A DNA stretch of 64,000 nt from the NCBI GenBank assembly GCA_947489585.1, contig CANLEE010000013.1, positions 1-64,000 on the forward strand, given 5' to 3'. Shown here piece by piece: positions 30,805 to 40,346 of this stretch. The stretch comes from an uncultured Psychroserpens sp. GTDB taxonomy: Bacteria; Bacteroidota; Bacteroidia; Flavobacteriales; Flavobacteriaceae. The translations under genes were made by a program, and so were the position numbers. The notes beneath the pieces are model-generated. The model searched no databases. It had not been told where the DNA came from and was given only the letters and a program-made list of their open reading frames with translations. The first letter of the stretch is position 1, and each line of letters opens with the position of its first letter.

Positions 30805-32389
30805 TATACTTAAACAAAGAGGTTTTGAAAAAGCTATTCAATTTGCATTAGGCTTTGTTTTGTTATTTTTGCTTATTGAAATTCTTTCTTATTCATTTCA
30901 CCTTCCAAACTCTAAAGCAATATTAAAGGCTTTAAAGTCTTTGTATGGTCAAGGTATACTAATTCACGATATATCTGTTTCAAGTGCAAGGTGGATTATT
31001 GGTTGGTCAATTGGTTCCTTTCTTGGAATTGTTATAGGTGTAATAACTGGACGAAATAAAGTTATCTCTTCTTTTCTTGAGGGCTTTATATTAATTCTTA
31101 GAGCAATACCTTTTATAGCTCTCGTCCCTTTGGTTATTTATATTTTTGGATTAGCCGAGACTGGAAAATTTTTCATAGTTGGATGGGCTTCTTTTAGTGT
31201 TACTTGGGCAATTATTCATGAAAGTTCCAAAAAAATCCCATCGTTGATTTACTGGCGATCTCAAAGCCTAGGAGTTATTAGAACAAAATGGATATTCAAA
31301 ATACTACTTAAAGAAATTAATGTTTCAATTATTTCTGCACTTAGAACTTCGTTGAGTTTAGGGTTGATTGTTGTAGCAGTAGCTGAATTAAGTGGTGTCT
31401 ATGAGTATTCTGCTAGTCAATGGTGGAGCGAAGGAATTGGATATAGAATTTTTAGAGCATCTGACCAAGCAAGAGATGATATAATGATGGCTTCAATTTT
31501 AGTATTCTCATTTCTAGGAATTATATATGACTTTGTGCTAACTTCTATTTGGAAATGGACATCATCTATAGTTTTTTATTTTAAGAAAAAGAAAATCATA
31601 AATGAAGTTGAAAAACTAAAGATGAGTAATATTGATTATAGAGAAATACAACTAGATGGTAAAGCTGATTTAAAAATAAATAACATGTCAGCTTATTATT
31701 CTGATATTAAAGTATTTGATAATTTTAATGCTAAGATAAATCCAGGTTCTGTTTTATCAATCATAGGTCAAAGTGGCTCAGGAAAATCTACTCTGCTTAA
31801 ATCAATTAGTCATTTTTATGATGGAGGTCTGAAAATTACTGGGGATATATTATTGAACTCCAAAAGAATTGAGAAAATCTCAACTTCCATAGGAATCGTT
31901 TCACAAGGGGCTACAGTTTTTAATAATTTAACTATATGGGAAAATCTTGTTATAGGATGTAACATTAAAACTACTAAAGATAAAATCTTTGCTCTTAACT
32001 TGCTTATAGACTTTGGCTTATTAAATAAATTGATTAAAAAAGCATCTACTCTTTCAGGAGGTGAATGTCAAAGACTTTGTCTAGCTTCAGCTATTGCGAA
32101 CAGACCATTACTTCTGCTTTTGGACGAACCATTTGGAGCCTTAGACGCTATAACAAGAAATAAATTGCAAAAATTTTTCAATGAAAAAATTAATGGAAAA
32201 ATAACATCAGTTTTTGTTACTCACGATATTAATGAAGCGATTATTATAGGTGATAAGATTAGAGTTGGCTTGAATGAAAACGGAAAAGAATTTTCATTAG
32301 ACAAAAAGGAAACTATTTCCGATTTTGAATTTTCCCAACAATTTATTGATTTAAAAAAGAAAATCTTAAATGCATTGAAAATGGTATAG
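30785..32389 (+). CDS. Fused ABC importer permease and ATPase (SsuC-SsuB type)
   Basis: Residues 1-270 are a BPD-type permease with about six membrane helices and the EAA-like loop WRSQSLGVIRTKWIFKILL. Residues 285-534 are the ATPase: Walker A GQSGSGKST near 330, signature LSGGECQRL near 422, Walker B LLLLDEPFGALDA near 443-455, and the switch His in VFVTHDINEA. In most bacteria these are two genes; here they are one polypeptide. With the upstream lipoprotein and regulator it forms a compact importer module. No start problem: the ATG lies within the end of the preceding gene. Confidence 0.87.
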   Translation: MKLELNNILKQRGFEKAIQFALGFVLLFLLIEILSYSFHLPNSKAILKALKSLYGQGILIHDISVSSARWIIGWSIGSFLGIVIGVITGRNKVISSFLEGFILILRAIPFIALVPLVIYIFGLAETGKFFIVGWASFSVTWAIIHESSKKIPSLIYWRSQSLGVIRTKWIFKILLKEINVSIISALRTSLSLGLIVVAVAELSGVYEYSASQWWSEGIGYRIFRASDQARDDIMMASILVFSFLGIIYDFVLTSIWKWTSSIVFYFKKKKIINEVEKLKMSNIDYREIQLDGKADLKINNMSAYYSDIKVFDNFNAKINPGSVLSIIGQSGSGKSTLLKSISHFYDGGLKITGDILLNSKRIEKISTSIGIVSQGATVFNNLTIWENLVIGCNIKTTKDKIFALNLLIDFGLLNKLIKKASTLSGGECQRLCLASAIANRPLLLLLDEPFGALDAITRNKLQKFFNEKINGKITSVFVTHDINEAIIIGDKIRVGLNENGKEFSLDKKETISDFEFSQQFIDLKKKILNALKMV

Positions 32390-32433
32390 TTATATTAATT
32401 AAAAGTATCTATTCCCAAGGTGATATTATACGA

Positions 32434-32859
32434 CTAACATGTTAATTCTCTTATTTTTTGCACATATATGTTCTTAACTTCATAGCCTTGTTCACATTTA
32501 GTAACTATATGCCTATCAATTTTCAAGGCAGTTGAAACATCTAGCTGAGTTAAACCATTTTTCATTCTGTATATGAATAACTGCCCTCCTAAGGTGTTTT
32601 TATCAATTCCTAATGAAGGAACATAACCTAGCCACTCAATTATTTTTTTCATCATCCGTGGTACTGGTTTTTTATTTGAATTTTCCCAATTGCCAATGGT
32701 AAGTGGGCTTACATCTAATATCTTAGAGACATCAACCTTGCTTAACTTACGGTCTAAGCGAGTAGCTTTAATATGTTCAGACAAGGTATTTAATTCTTTA
32801 GGGTAACCTTTAGGCTTTGGTAAAGAGGTATAAATATTGACTGGATGTGTGGGCAACAT
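32434..32859 (-). CDS. Helix-turn-helix protein with two XRE-like domains
   Basis: Residues 25-70 (HIKATRLDRKLSKVDVSKIL, LTIGNWENSNKKP) form one HTH, and residues 90-135 (LFIYRMKNGLTQLDVSTAL, HIVTKCEQGYE) a second. The basic turn PVPRMMKKII links them. The start codon is only about 6 bases from the point where radC sequence begins on the other strand, so the N-terminus was perhaps fixed by the junction. It reads toward the ABC module. Confidence 0.7.
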   Translation of the reverse strand: MLPTHPVNIYTSLPKPKGYPKELNTLSEHIKATRLDRKLSKVDVSKILDVSPLTIGNWENSNKKPVPRMMKKIIEWLGYVPSLGIDKNTLGGQLFIYRMKNGLTQLDVSTALKIDRHIVTKCEQGYEVKNIYVQKIRELTC

Positions 32860-32865
32860 AACCCA

Positions 32866-33320
32866 TTGGAGAAGCTAAAGCTATTTCTATAGCAGCTGCT
32901 ATGGAGCTAGGGAGGCGTCGAAGAGGAGAAGAGGCGCTTAATAAACGTAAAATTAATTCAAGTGCTTCAGTATTTGAGCTTATGCAGCCTATTATTGGTG
33001 AGCTGCCTCATGAAGAATTCTGGATTATTTATCTCAATAATTCTAATAAAGTGATTCAAAAAAATCAATTGAGTAAAGGTGGTATCACAGGAACTTTAGT
33101 TGATGTACGCTTAGTGCTTAAAAATGCTTTAGAGGTTGGAGCAGTAAGTCTAATTCTAGCACATAATCATCCGTCTGGAACCTTAAAACCAAGCGAATCT
33201 GATAAAAATTTAACATATAAATTAAAAGCTGCAGCACAAAGTTTAGATATTAAAGTCTTAGATCACCTCATTGTCACCGAAAAAGCATATTTTAGTTTTG
33301 CCGATGAAAATGTCTTATAA
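32866..33320 (+). pseudogene. radC: 5'-truncated radC (JAB-domain DNA repair-like protein)
   Basis: The C-terminal RadC/JAB-like region is complete: ISIAAAMELGRRRRGEE, LILAHNHPSGTLKPSESD (JAMM metal site HxHPSG...D) and KVLDHLIVTEKAYFSF. In the same frame, before the ATG at 32901, GEAKAISIAAA extends back to about 32866, just as in full RadC; then an in-frame TAA (32860-32862) and foreign sequence begin. The N-terminal helix-hairpin-helix region of about 80 residues is absent from the whole window. Translation from 32901 could still make a 139-residue JAB protein. It marks an insertion or rearrangement boundary. Confidence 0.82.
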
Positions 33321-33339
33321 TAAAAAATAAAGATCACTA

Positions 33340-34650
33340 TTGCTATTAGTCTACACACATAAAATTACACCAAGACTTCGATATACGTTTAAACATCTCT
33401 GTACACGAGTTCTAGGTGTTCCAGTAGCTTTTACAACAACTATTGAAGAATTTATTGCTCATGATAGTCTAAAAATGTCATATACGAGACAACCGTTGAG
33501 TAATGAAGTCTTTATCAGAAATCACGAATTGCTTTTTGAACAAGGACTATCAGATGTAGATATTAATGTGCAGGATTGGAAGGCTACCAAGTGTTTTTTC
33601 GCAACAGGCGAAAAAAGTGCTTTACCTTTCGATATTTTTGCAGCATCATTTTATTTATTAAGTCGTTACGAAGAATATTTACCACATGTAAAAGATGATT
33701 ATGGTCGTTTTACAGCTTCAGAAAGTTTAGCATATAAGGCACATTTTTTGAAACAGCCTGTAGTTGATATTTGGGCTTATGAACTCAAAGCTTTATTAGA
33801 ACAAAAATTTGAAAATTTCACATTTCCGAAGCAAAGTTATAAGATACAACCTGTAATAGATGTGCCAATGGCATACTATTTTAAACAAAAAGGGTTGATG
33901 CGAACAGTTGGAGGGGCTTTAAACGATTTATTCCGATTAAAATTGAGACGTTTTTACCAACGATTTATGGTATTATTTGGAGTTAAGCGTGATCCATATG
34001 ATACTTTTAAATGGATTATAAATAAGCAAAAACAGTTTAAGTTTAAGTTTATTGTGTTTTTTTTAATTGGTGATTATTCTACCTATGACAAAAATATTAA
34101 CGTTAATAAAAAGAAATTTGTATCTCTCATTAAATCCATTTCAGATTATTGCAAAGTTGGTCTTAAAGCATCCTACTTAGCATTAGATGATCTTTCTATT
34201 TTAAAAAAGGAAAAGAAAAAGATGGAGTTTATTACCAATTATGAATTGGAAGCTAGTAGAAATTCGTTCTCTAAAATCAATCTTCCGGTGTCGTACCGAA
34301 ATCTAACAGAGCTAGAGATCAAACAAGATTTCACAATGGGTTACCTCAATCATACTGGATTTAGAGCAGGAACGTGTACACCGTTTCTGTTTTATGACTT
34401 AGATTTTGAAATCCAAACACCACTACTAATTAACTCATTTCATTGTATCGATCATGCACTTTTAAAACACCAGTCATTATTAGATAAAGAGCAAGAATTA
34501 CAACGTTTAATTAATTCGGTAAAGCAAGTTAACGGAACGTTTACAATAGTTTTTCATAATTATTCCTTCGGAAATGATAACAGATGGAAAGGCTTTAGAC
34601 AATTATTTACACAAGTATTAGATTCAACAGATGAAGGTAAAAGGAATTAA
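33340..34650 (+). CDS. Polysaccharide deacetylase-like protein
   Basis: The 436-residue protein matches flavobacterial proteins annotated as polysaccharide deacetylase-like (DUF7033 N-terminus: LLVYTHKITPRLRYTFKHLC, then ATGEKSALPFDIFAASFYLL SRYEEY split over two blocks). The C-terminal half has a NodB-like barrel with weak motifs (YLNHTGFRAGTCTPF, FTIVFHNYSFGNDNRWKG), and the metal-binding Asp pair is not clear, so activity is doubtful. The start is TTG, consistent with the conserved LLVYTHK beginning. It overlaps the next gene by 20 bases. Confidence 0.75.
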   Translation: MLLVYTHKITPRLRYTFKHLCTRVLGVPVAFTTTIEEFIAHDSLKMSYTRQPLSNEVFIRNHELLFEQGLSDVDINVQDWKATKCFFATGEKSALPFDIFAASFYLLSRYEEYLPHVKDDYGRFTASESLAYKAHFLKQPVVDIWAYELKALLEQKFENFTFPKQSYKIQPVIDVPMAYYFKQKGLMRTVGGALNDLFRLKLRRFYQRFMVLFGVKRDPYDTFKWIINKQKQFKFKFIVFFLIGDYSTYDKNINVNKKKFVSLIKSISDYCKVGLKASYLALDDLSILKKEKKKMEFITNYELEASRNSFSKINLPVSYRNLTELEIKQDFTMGYLNHTGFRAGTCTPFLFYDLDFEIQTPLLINSFHCIDHALLKHQSLLDKEQELQRLINSVKQVNGTFTIVFHNYSFGNDNRWKGFRQLFTQVLDSTDEGKRN

Positions 34651-35320
34651 ACATATATTTTTTGATTTAGATCATACACTTTGGGATTTTGATAAAAACT
34701 CGGCATTAACGTTTGAAAAGATTTTTGAAATTCATGAGCTCCAAGTGAATACCGCTAATTTTTTATCAGTTTACGAGCCTATAAATCTTAATTATTGGAA
34801 ACTGTATCGAGAAGAAAAAATTGATAAAGAGAATTTGAGATATAGACGTTTAAAAGATACGTTTGATGCTATTGGTTGTCAAGTTTCAGATCGTATTATC
34901 AATACATTATCTGAAGACTATATTACTTACCTCACAACGTTTAACCATCTTTTTGATGACACAGTAGATATTTTAAATCACTTAAAAAATGATTATAAGC
35001 TACATATTATTACCAATGGATTTGAAGAAGCGCAACAAAAAAAGATGGACAATGCTAAAATTTCACATTACTTTGCTACAGTGACCAATTCTGAAGCTGC
35101 TGGTGTGAAGAAGCCTAATCCTATTATTTTTAACCATGCACTTGGTGTTGCCAATGCTAAACCTAATGAAAGTTTAATGATTGGTGATAACTATGAAGCC
35201 GATATTTTAGGAGCTGAAGCCATTGGTATGGATGTAATTTTATTTAATTATCACGACTATAATGCTGATGATTATATTAAACAGGTAAAACACCTCAAAG
35301 ATTTAAAAAAGTATCTATAG
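34631..35320 (+). CDS. yjjG: YjjG-family HAD phosphatase (noncanonical pyrimidine nucleotidase)
   Basis: HAD motif I FFDLDHTLWDFD is at about residues 10-21, with the Asp nucleophile and Asp+2 acid. Motif II is IITNGF near 119-124, motif III KKPNP near 157, and motif IV IGDNYEADILGA near 180. The DLDHTLWDF start is characteristic of the YjjG family, which removes phosphate from noncanonical pyrimidine nucleotides. It sits in a co-directed run of envelope genes. Confidence 0.87.
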   Translation: MKVKGIKHIFFDLDHTLWDFDKNSALTFEKIFEIHELQVNTANFLSVYEPINLNYWKLYREEKIDKENLRYRRLKDTFDAIGCQVSDRIINTLSEDYITYLTTFNHLFDDTVDILNHLKNDYKLHIITNGFEEAQQKKMDNAKISHYFATVTNSEAAGVKKPNPIIFNHALGVANAKPNESLMIGDNYEADILGAEAIGMDVILFNYHDYNADDYIKQVKHLKDLKKYL

Positions 35321-35368
35321 CATACTTAATCTGTCTATAAGGCGTTTTATAAATAAGTCTCAATTGTT

Positions 35369-35929
35369 ATGAAAGTATCTAAGTTTCTTATTTGCAGTGT
35401 TGCCTTTTTTTGTTTTTTACTACTTACATCCTGTGTGAGCGATACCGATTTTGACCAAGCAGAAGATATTCTTCCTACACCCGTATTTGAGTCTAGCTTA
35501 ATTTTTTCAAATTTAACAGCAACTAACTTTATTGATAGTAATACACAGCAAGAAGTTATTGTCTTGGTTGATACAACACGTTTAGAGTATATTAATTCTG
35601 ATTTTTTTGTCGACCAATTACTAAAGACAAACTTGACCTTTAGCTTTACAAATAGCTTGAATAGAAGTTTTAATGTAGATTTTGAATTCGTTACAGATGA
35701 CAATGAACAACGTTATTTAGCTCAGGTTGAAGTACCTCCCGGGCAACCAGATAATCCTATTCTTGTGGTGTCTAATTTTCTAATTGAAGAACCAGAATTG
35801 ACCAGTTTTGAAGAAGCCACTAAATTAATTTATAAAATCACCTTACTTCCAAGTACATCACCAATAGCTCCATCAACACTAGGCGTTTTAAAATTAGAAT
35901 CTAAAGCGACTTTTTATTTTGAACTCTAG
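35369..35929 (+). CDS. Hypothetical lipoprotein, 186 aa
   Basis: Lipoprotein signal peptide (FCFLLLTSCVSD) with lipidation near Cys22. The mature region is mainly beta-like (TNLTFSFTNSLNRSFNVDFE, PSTLGVLKLESKATFYFEL). Followed by an outer-membrane-type gene with only 4 bases between. No domain known to me. Confidence 0.65.
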   Translation: MKVSKFLICSVAFFCFLLLTSCVSDTDFDQAEDILPTPVFESSLIFSNLTATNFIDSNTQQEVIVLVDTTRLEYINSDFFVDQLLKTNLTFSFTNSLNRSFNVDFEFVTDDNEQRYLAQVEVPPGQPDNPILVVSNFLIEEPELTSFEEATKLIYKITLLPSTSPIAPSTLGVLKLESKATFYFEL

Positions 35930-35933
35930 GTGA

Positions 35934-37346
35934 ATGCGTTTAAAAATTTCATACATATTCCTATTTCTAGTAGTCTTGACACATGGTCAGAACAAAGAAA
36001 TATTATATGATTTTAATGATATACCACAAACACTTAATCAAAATCCTGGAGCTCTAGTTGCATTTGATAAACATTTTGGGATCCCCTTACTATCACAAAT
36101 TCATTTTAGTTTTGGAAGTTCTGGAGTATCGGCATATGATATTTTTAAAAATGATGGCGTAGATGTTAATACCAAAATTAGTAATGTCATTTTTTCATTA
36201 TCTAATCGTGATTATTTTGCTGTTAATCAACAATTAGAGATTATAAATGGAGGTTGGAGAAAGGATGAAAACACTTATTTTTCTTATGGAATTTATGAAG
36301 AAGCAGATATCGTTTCTTACTTTCCAAAAGACTTAGCCGTTTTACTTTGGGAAGGTAATGCAAACTATATTGGACGCTCATTCTCACTAGAAGATATTAA
36401 TTTTAAAGGCGAATTATTATCGATTTTTCATTTCGGAATTAATAAAAAAATCAGTAAAAAGCTAACTGTAGGAGCCAGAGCAAAAATCTACTCGAGTATT
36501 GCAAACGTTAACAGTACAAATAATTCGGGAACCTTTACCACTAGAGAAAGTAGTACAGGCGATAATGTTTATGAGCATGTGTTTCAGTTTTTAGACGGAA
36601 CACTTCAAACTTCAGGTGTCGCATCACTTTTAGGTGATGATAATTCAGATTTTAGTAAGGATATTAAAACGCTGAGGAAACGCATTTTGTTTGGTGGAAA
36701 CCTTGGGGTAGGAGTTGATGTTGGCTTTACATATCAACCTGAAGAACAGCATGTCATTACTGGTAGCTTATTAGATGTAGGTGCTATTTTTCATTCTAAA
36801 GATGTAGAGACTTATCACTTAAATGGTAGTTATACAACCGAAGGTTTAGAACTTGTTTTTCCGCAGTTATTAGACGAAGATGGCACAACACCTTATTGGG
36901 AAAACCTAGAGGAAGCATTTGATGAAAATATCAAAATTGATACACTACGAAACAATTATGTAACTTGGCGTTCTACAAAGTTTAATGCGTCATATCGTTA
37001 TAACTTTGGAAAAGGTAACGGTCAAGATTGTGATTGTTATGCAGGAAGTAAACCTTACCTCAATGGTGTTGGGTTACAAGTGTTTTCAATTTTTAGACCG
37101 AGACAGCCTCAGTTTGCAGCAACGGCATTTTATTACCGACGACTATTTGATTTTTTAAAACTGAAAGCGACCTATACTGTAGATGATTTTTCATATCATA
37201 ATATTGGTTTAGGTGCTTCAATGCACTTTGGAAACTTTAACATGTATCTCATGGGAAATAATTTGTCTGAATTACAAAATATTTCTAAAACACAAAGTGT
37301 ATCTTTACAATTCGGAATAAACTTAATTTTTGATTCAGATGAATAA
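35934..37346 (+). CDS. Outer-membrane beta-barrel protein, DUF5723-like
   Basis: Signal peptide (YIFLFLVVLTHG), then a 450-residue region rich in alternating hydrophobic residues, ending in barrel strands (FGNFNMYLMGNNLSELQ, VSLQFGINLIF). The pattern with ALVAFDKHFGIPLLSQIHF and LSIFHFGINKKISKKLTVGA recalls DUF5723 proteins of Bacteroidota. It overlaps the following gene by 17 bases. Function unknown; likely envelope. Confidence 0.72.
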   Translation: MRLKISYIFLFLVVLTHGQNKEILYDFNDIPQTLNQNPGALVAFDKHFGIPLLSQIHFSFGSSGVSAYDIFKNDGVDVNTKISNVIFSLSNRDYFAVNQQLEIINGGWRKDENTYFSYGIYEEADIVSYFPKDLAVLLWEGNANYIGRSFSLEDINFKGELLSIFHFGINKKISKKLTVGARAKIYSSIANVNSTNNSGTFTTRESSTGDNVYEHVFQFLDGTLQTSGVASLLGDDNSDFSKDIKTLRKRILFGGNLGVGVDVGFTYQPEEQHVITGSLLDVGAIFHSKDVETYHLNGSYTTEGLELVFPQLLDEDGTTPYWENLEEAFDENIKIDTLRNNYVTWRSTKFNASYRYNFGKGNGQDCDCYAGSKPYLNGVGLQVFSIFRPRQPQFAATAFYYRRLFDFLKLKATYTVDDFSYHNIGLGASMHFGNFNMYLMGNNLSELQNISKTQSVSLQFGINLIFDSDE

Positions 37347-38235
37347 ATTACGCTTCTTAGTATTATTTTTATTGGCAGCTCACCCCTTTGTGAATGCACA
37401 AACTTCTATTAATGATTATAAATATATTGTCATACCAAAACAATTTGAATTTCAAAAATCTGAAGACCAATATCAACTAAATTCACTAACGAAATTTCTA
37501 TTTAATAAATATGGCTATACCGCTTTTTTTGAAGATGAAAGTGTACCAAGTGACTTTAATCAAAATCGATGTTTGGGTTTAAAATCTGAAGTCAAAAAAG
37601 TCAAAGGCTCATTTCTTAAAACGAAAATCCAAATTGACTTAAAAGATTGTAAGGGCAATATCGTTATGAGCTCACAAATAGGTGATACCAAAGAGAAAGA
37701 CTATACAAAAGCCTATAATTTAGCCATAAGAGAAGCGTTTCAAACGTTTCAATTTACAGATTATAAGTATGTTCCTAACGAAAATATAATTAAGGAATCA
37801 CCAACGTCTCAAGCTATAGCAATTTCTGAAGAAAAAGAACGCGAAGCGCAACAAGAAATTGAACGCTTAAAGAAAGAAGTTGAAGCTTTGAAAGAAAAGG
37901 AAGAGGTAGAAAAAGTTGCTGCAATTGTAGAAAAACCTGATGAGGTAATTAAGGTTCAAGAAGAAAAAGTTAAAGCAGCTGTTGAAGAACTAAGTGTTAT
38001 TGAAGCTGTAGAAACTGTAAAAGAGGACATACTATATGCACAACCTATAGATAATGGTTTTCAAATTGTAGATACTGAACCTAAGAAAGTTATGATTCTA
38101 TTAGACTCTGGTATTTCTGACATGTATATAGTTAAAGGCAAAGATGCTATTGTATACAAAAAAGAGAGCTCTTGGGTTTATGCAGAAAACAGTGTGAATG
38201 GCCTAACTTTGAAGGTTATAAACCTTAAGTTTTAA
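37330..38235 (+). CDS. Secreted protein with coiled-coil region, 301 aa
   Basis: Signal peptide LVLFLLAAHPFVNAQ. The first domain resembles a small alpha/beta unit (YKYIVIPKQFEFQKSEDQ, LTKFLFNKYGYTAFFED). Residues about 165-240 are a charged coiled coil (EKEREAQQEIERLKKEVEAL). A short beta-like tail follows. Common in flavobacteria next to DUF5723 genes. Its last 4 bases overlap the converging rarA. Confidence 0.7.
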   Translation: MIQMNKLRFLVLFLLAAHPFVNAQTSINDYKYIVIPKQFEFQKSEDQYQLNSLTKFLFNKYGYTAFFEDESVPSDFNQNRCLGLKSEVKKVKGSFLKTKIQIDLKDCKGNIVMSSQIGDTKEKDYTKAYNLAIREAFQTFQFTDYKYVPNENIIKESPTSQAIAISEEKEREAQQEIERLKKEVEALKEKEEVEKVAAIVEKPDEVIKVQEEKVKAAVEELSVIEAVETVKEDILYAQPIDNGFQIVDTEPKKVMILLDSGISDMYIVKGKDAIVYKKESSWVYAENSVNGLTLKVINLKF

Positions 38236-39512
38236 TAGTCGTATTTGTCTTTCCAACGGGTTTTTAGAAACTCACGTTGTGCATGCTCTCTAGCGTTGTT
38301 CCCAGGATTATAAAGTTTAGTGTTTTTTACTTCATCTGGTAAAAATTCATGTGCAATAAAGTTATTCTCATACTTATGTGCATATTGATAATTATCACCA
38401 TAACCCAATTCTTTCATAAGTTTTGTTGGTGCATTTCTAATGGAAAGTGGTACAGATAAATCGCCTGTGGCCTTAACTAATTGCTGCGCTTTACCAATGG
38501 CTTCATATGCAGCATTACTTTTAGGTGACGTTGCTAAATAGGTTGCGCACTGACTTAAAATAATGCGAGATTCTGGATGTCCAATTACTGAAACTGCTTG
38601 AAACGCATTGTTAGCAATTACCAAAGCAGTTGGGTTGGCATTACCAATATCCTCACTCGCTAGGATTAATAAACGTCGCGCTATGAACTTGACATCTTCA
38701 CCACCTTCAATCATTCTTGCTAGCCAATATACTGCAGCATTTGGGTCGCTACCTCGTATAGATTTGATAAATGCCGAAATGATATCATAATGTTGTTCTC
38801 CGGTTTTGTCATATCTTACTGTATTACTTTGTACACGTTTAGAAACGACATCATTGGTAATCACAATAGTTTCTTTTTCATCAAACGAAGTGACTATAAG
38901 TTCAAAGATATTTAGAAGTTTTCTTGCGTCACCTCCAGAAAGTCTAATTAAAGCTTCAGTTTCGTTGAGTTTTATATTGCGTTTCAATAACTGCTCATCT
39001 TCTTTAAGTGCGCGTTGTAAGAGTGATTCTAGATCACTTTTTTCAAAAGAATTTAAAATATAAACCTGACAACGTGATAGAAGTGCAGGGATGACCTCAA
39101 AACTTGGGTTTTCAGTTGTAGCTCCAATTAAAGTCACCCATCCTTTTTCTACAGCTTGTAATAACGAATCTTGTTGCGATTTGCTAAATCTATGAATTTC
39201 GTCAATAAACAAAATAGGGTTTTTAGTCGTAAATAGCCCACCACTTTGCTTGGCCTTGTCTATAACCTCTCTAATATCTTTAACACCTGAGTTTATTGCA
39301 CTTAAAGTATAAAACGGACGTTTTGATTCGTTAGCTATAATATTGGCTAATGTTGTTTTTCCAGTTCCTGGAGGTCCCCAAAAAATCATAGATGCAATGA
39401 CACCTTGCTGTAATTGTTGTGTCAAAACGCCAGTTTTACCAACCAAATGCGACTGACTTAAATAATCATCAAGTGTTTGTGGACGTAATCGTTCTGCTAA
39501 AGGTTCGTTCAT
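38232..39512 (-). CDS. rarA: Replication-associated recombination protein A (AAA+ ATPase)
   Basis: The 426-residue AAA+ protein (RarA/MgsA/WRNIP1 family) acts at stalled replication forks. It has the box LAERLRPQTLDDYLSQSH near the N-terminus, Walker A GPPGTGKTT at 46-54, Walker B ILFIDEIHRF near 106-114, sensor 1 LIGATTENPSF and sensor 2 GGDARKLLN. The C-terminal RarA domain starts near GEDVKFIARRLLILASEDIG. A -7-like TAATTTTA lies just before the ATG. Confidence 0.93.
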   Translation of the reverse strand: MNEPLAERLRPQTLDDYLSQSHLVGKTGVLTQQLQQGVIASMIFWGPPGTGKTTLANIIANESKRPFYTLSAINSGVKDIREVIDKAKQSGGLFTTKNPILFIDEIHRFSKSQQDSLLQAVEKGWVTLIGATTENPSFEVIPALLSRCQVYILNSFEKSDLESLLQRALKEDEQLLKRNIKLNETEALIRLSGGDARKLLNIFELIVTSFDEKETIVITNDVVSKRVQSNTVRYDKTGEQHYDIISAFIKSIRGSDPNAAVYWLARMIEGGEDVKFIARRLLILASEDIGNANPTALVIANNAFQAVSVIGHPESRIILSQCATYLATSPKSNAAYEAIGKAQQLVKATGDLSVPLSIRNAPTKLMKELGYGDNYQYAHKYENNFIAHEFLPDEVKNTKLYNPGNNAREHAQREFLKTRWKDKYDY

Positions 39513-39593
39513 AATGTAAAATTACAAAAAACGAATGTGACAATATTTCATAGTTTTGATAAATGGAGTGCATTTTGATAATAAAGGTTTAAT

Positions 39594-40346
39594 ATGAGTA
39601 ATAATCAACAACAATTTAGATATTCAACAGGTGTTATTGCCTATCCTTTGTTTTTTGTGTTATCCATTTGGATCGTATTTTGGGCTCAAGTGCGTTTTTT
39701 TCCATCTATTAAGCGGTTAGGTGTTTATCCTCAAAAATTAGAAGGGCTATTGGGTATATTTACCAGCCCGTTTATTCATGCCGACATTGAACATCTATAC
39801 CATAATAGTATTCCGTTGTTTATATTATCGGTTGCTTTGTTTTATTTCTATCGGAAAATCTCATGGAAGGTATTATTCTTTGGAATTGTGCTCTCAGGAT
39901 TGTTTACATGGATTATAGGTAGACCAGCAAATCATATTGGAGCCAGCGGATTGGTATATGTATTGGTAAGCTTTATCTTTTTTAAAGGCATATTCGCAAA
40001 GCATTATAGATTAGTCGCGCTATCACTAATTATTGTTTTTCTCTACGGAAGTTTGATATGGTATGCTTTTCCAGTAAAAGAAGGCGTCTCTTGGGAAGGC
40101 CATCTTGGCGGACTTATTTCAGGATTAGTATTTGCGCTTATTTTTAGAAAAGCTATTGCTAAACCAGAACGTTATGTTTGGCAACAACCCGATTATAATG
40201 AAGATGACGATCCGTTTCTTAGACATTTTGATGAAAATGGAAATTTCATTGAAAACCTAGAACCAGAAATAGAGGAGGAGCAGATTTCCGAAGACATTGA
40301 ACCAAATTATAACTATACTTTTAAGGAAAATAAAGATAAAAGTTAA
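39594..40346 (+). CDS. Rhomboid family intramembrane serine protease
   Basis: About six membrane helices. The catalytic Ser lies in IGASGLVYV (GxSG) and the catalytic His in EGHLGGLISG on a later helix. The helix-2 HxxxN element is HADIEHLYHNSIPLF. A cytosolic acidic tail (DDDPFLRHFDENGNFIENL) is seen in flavobacterial homologues. It cleaves membrane-bound substrates, identity unknown. Its last 4 bases overlap the end of rlmB (-). Confidence 0.87.
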   Translation: MSNNQQQFRYSTGVIAYPLFFVLSIWIVFWAQVRFFPSIKRLGVYPQKLEGLLGIFTSPFIHADIEHLYHNSIPLFILSVALFYFYRKISWKVLFFGIVLSGLFTWIIGRPANHIGASGLVYVLVSFIFFKGIFAKHYRLVALSLIIVFLYGSLIWYAFPVKEGVSWEGHLGGLISGLVFALIFRKAIAKPERYVWQQPDYNEDDDPFLRHFDENGNFIENLEPEIEEEQISEDIEPNYNYTFKENKDKS

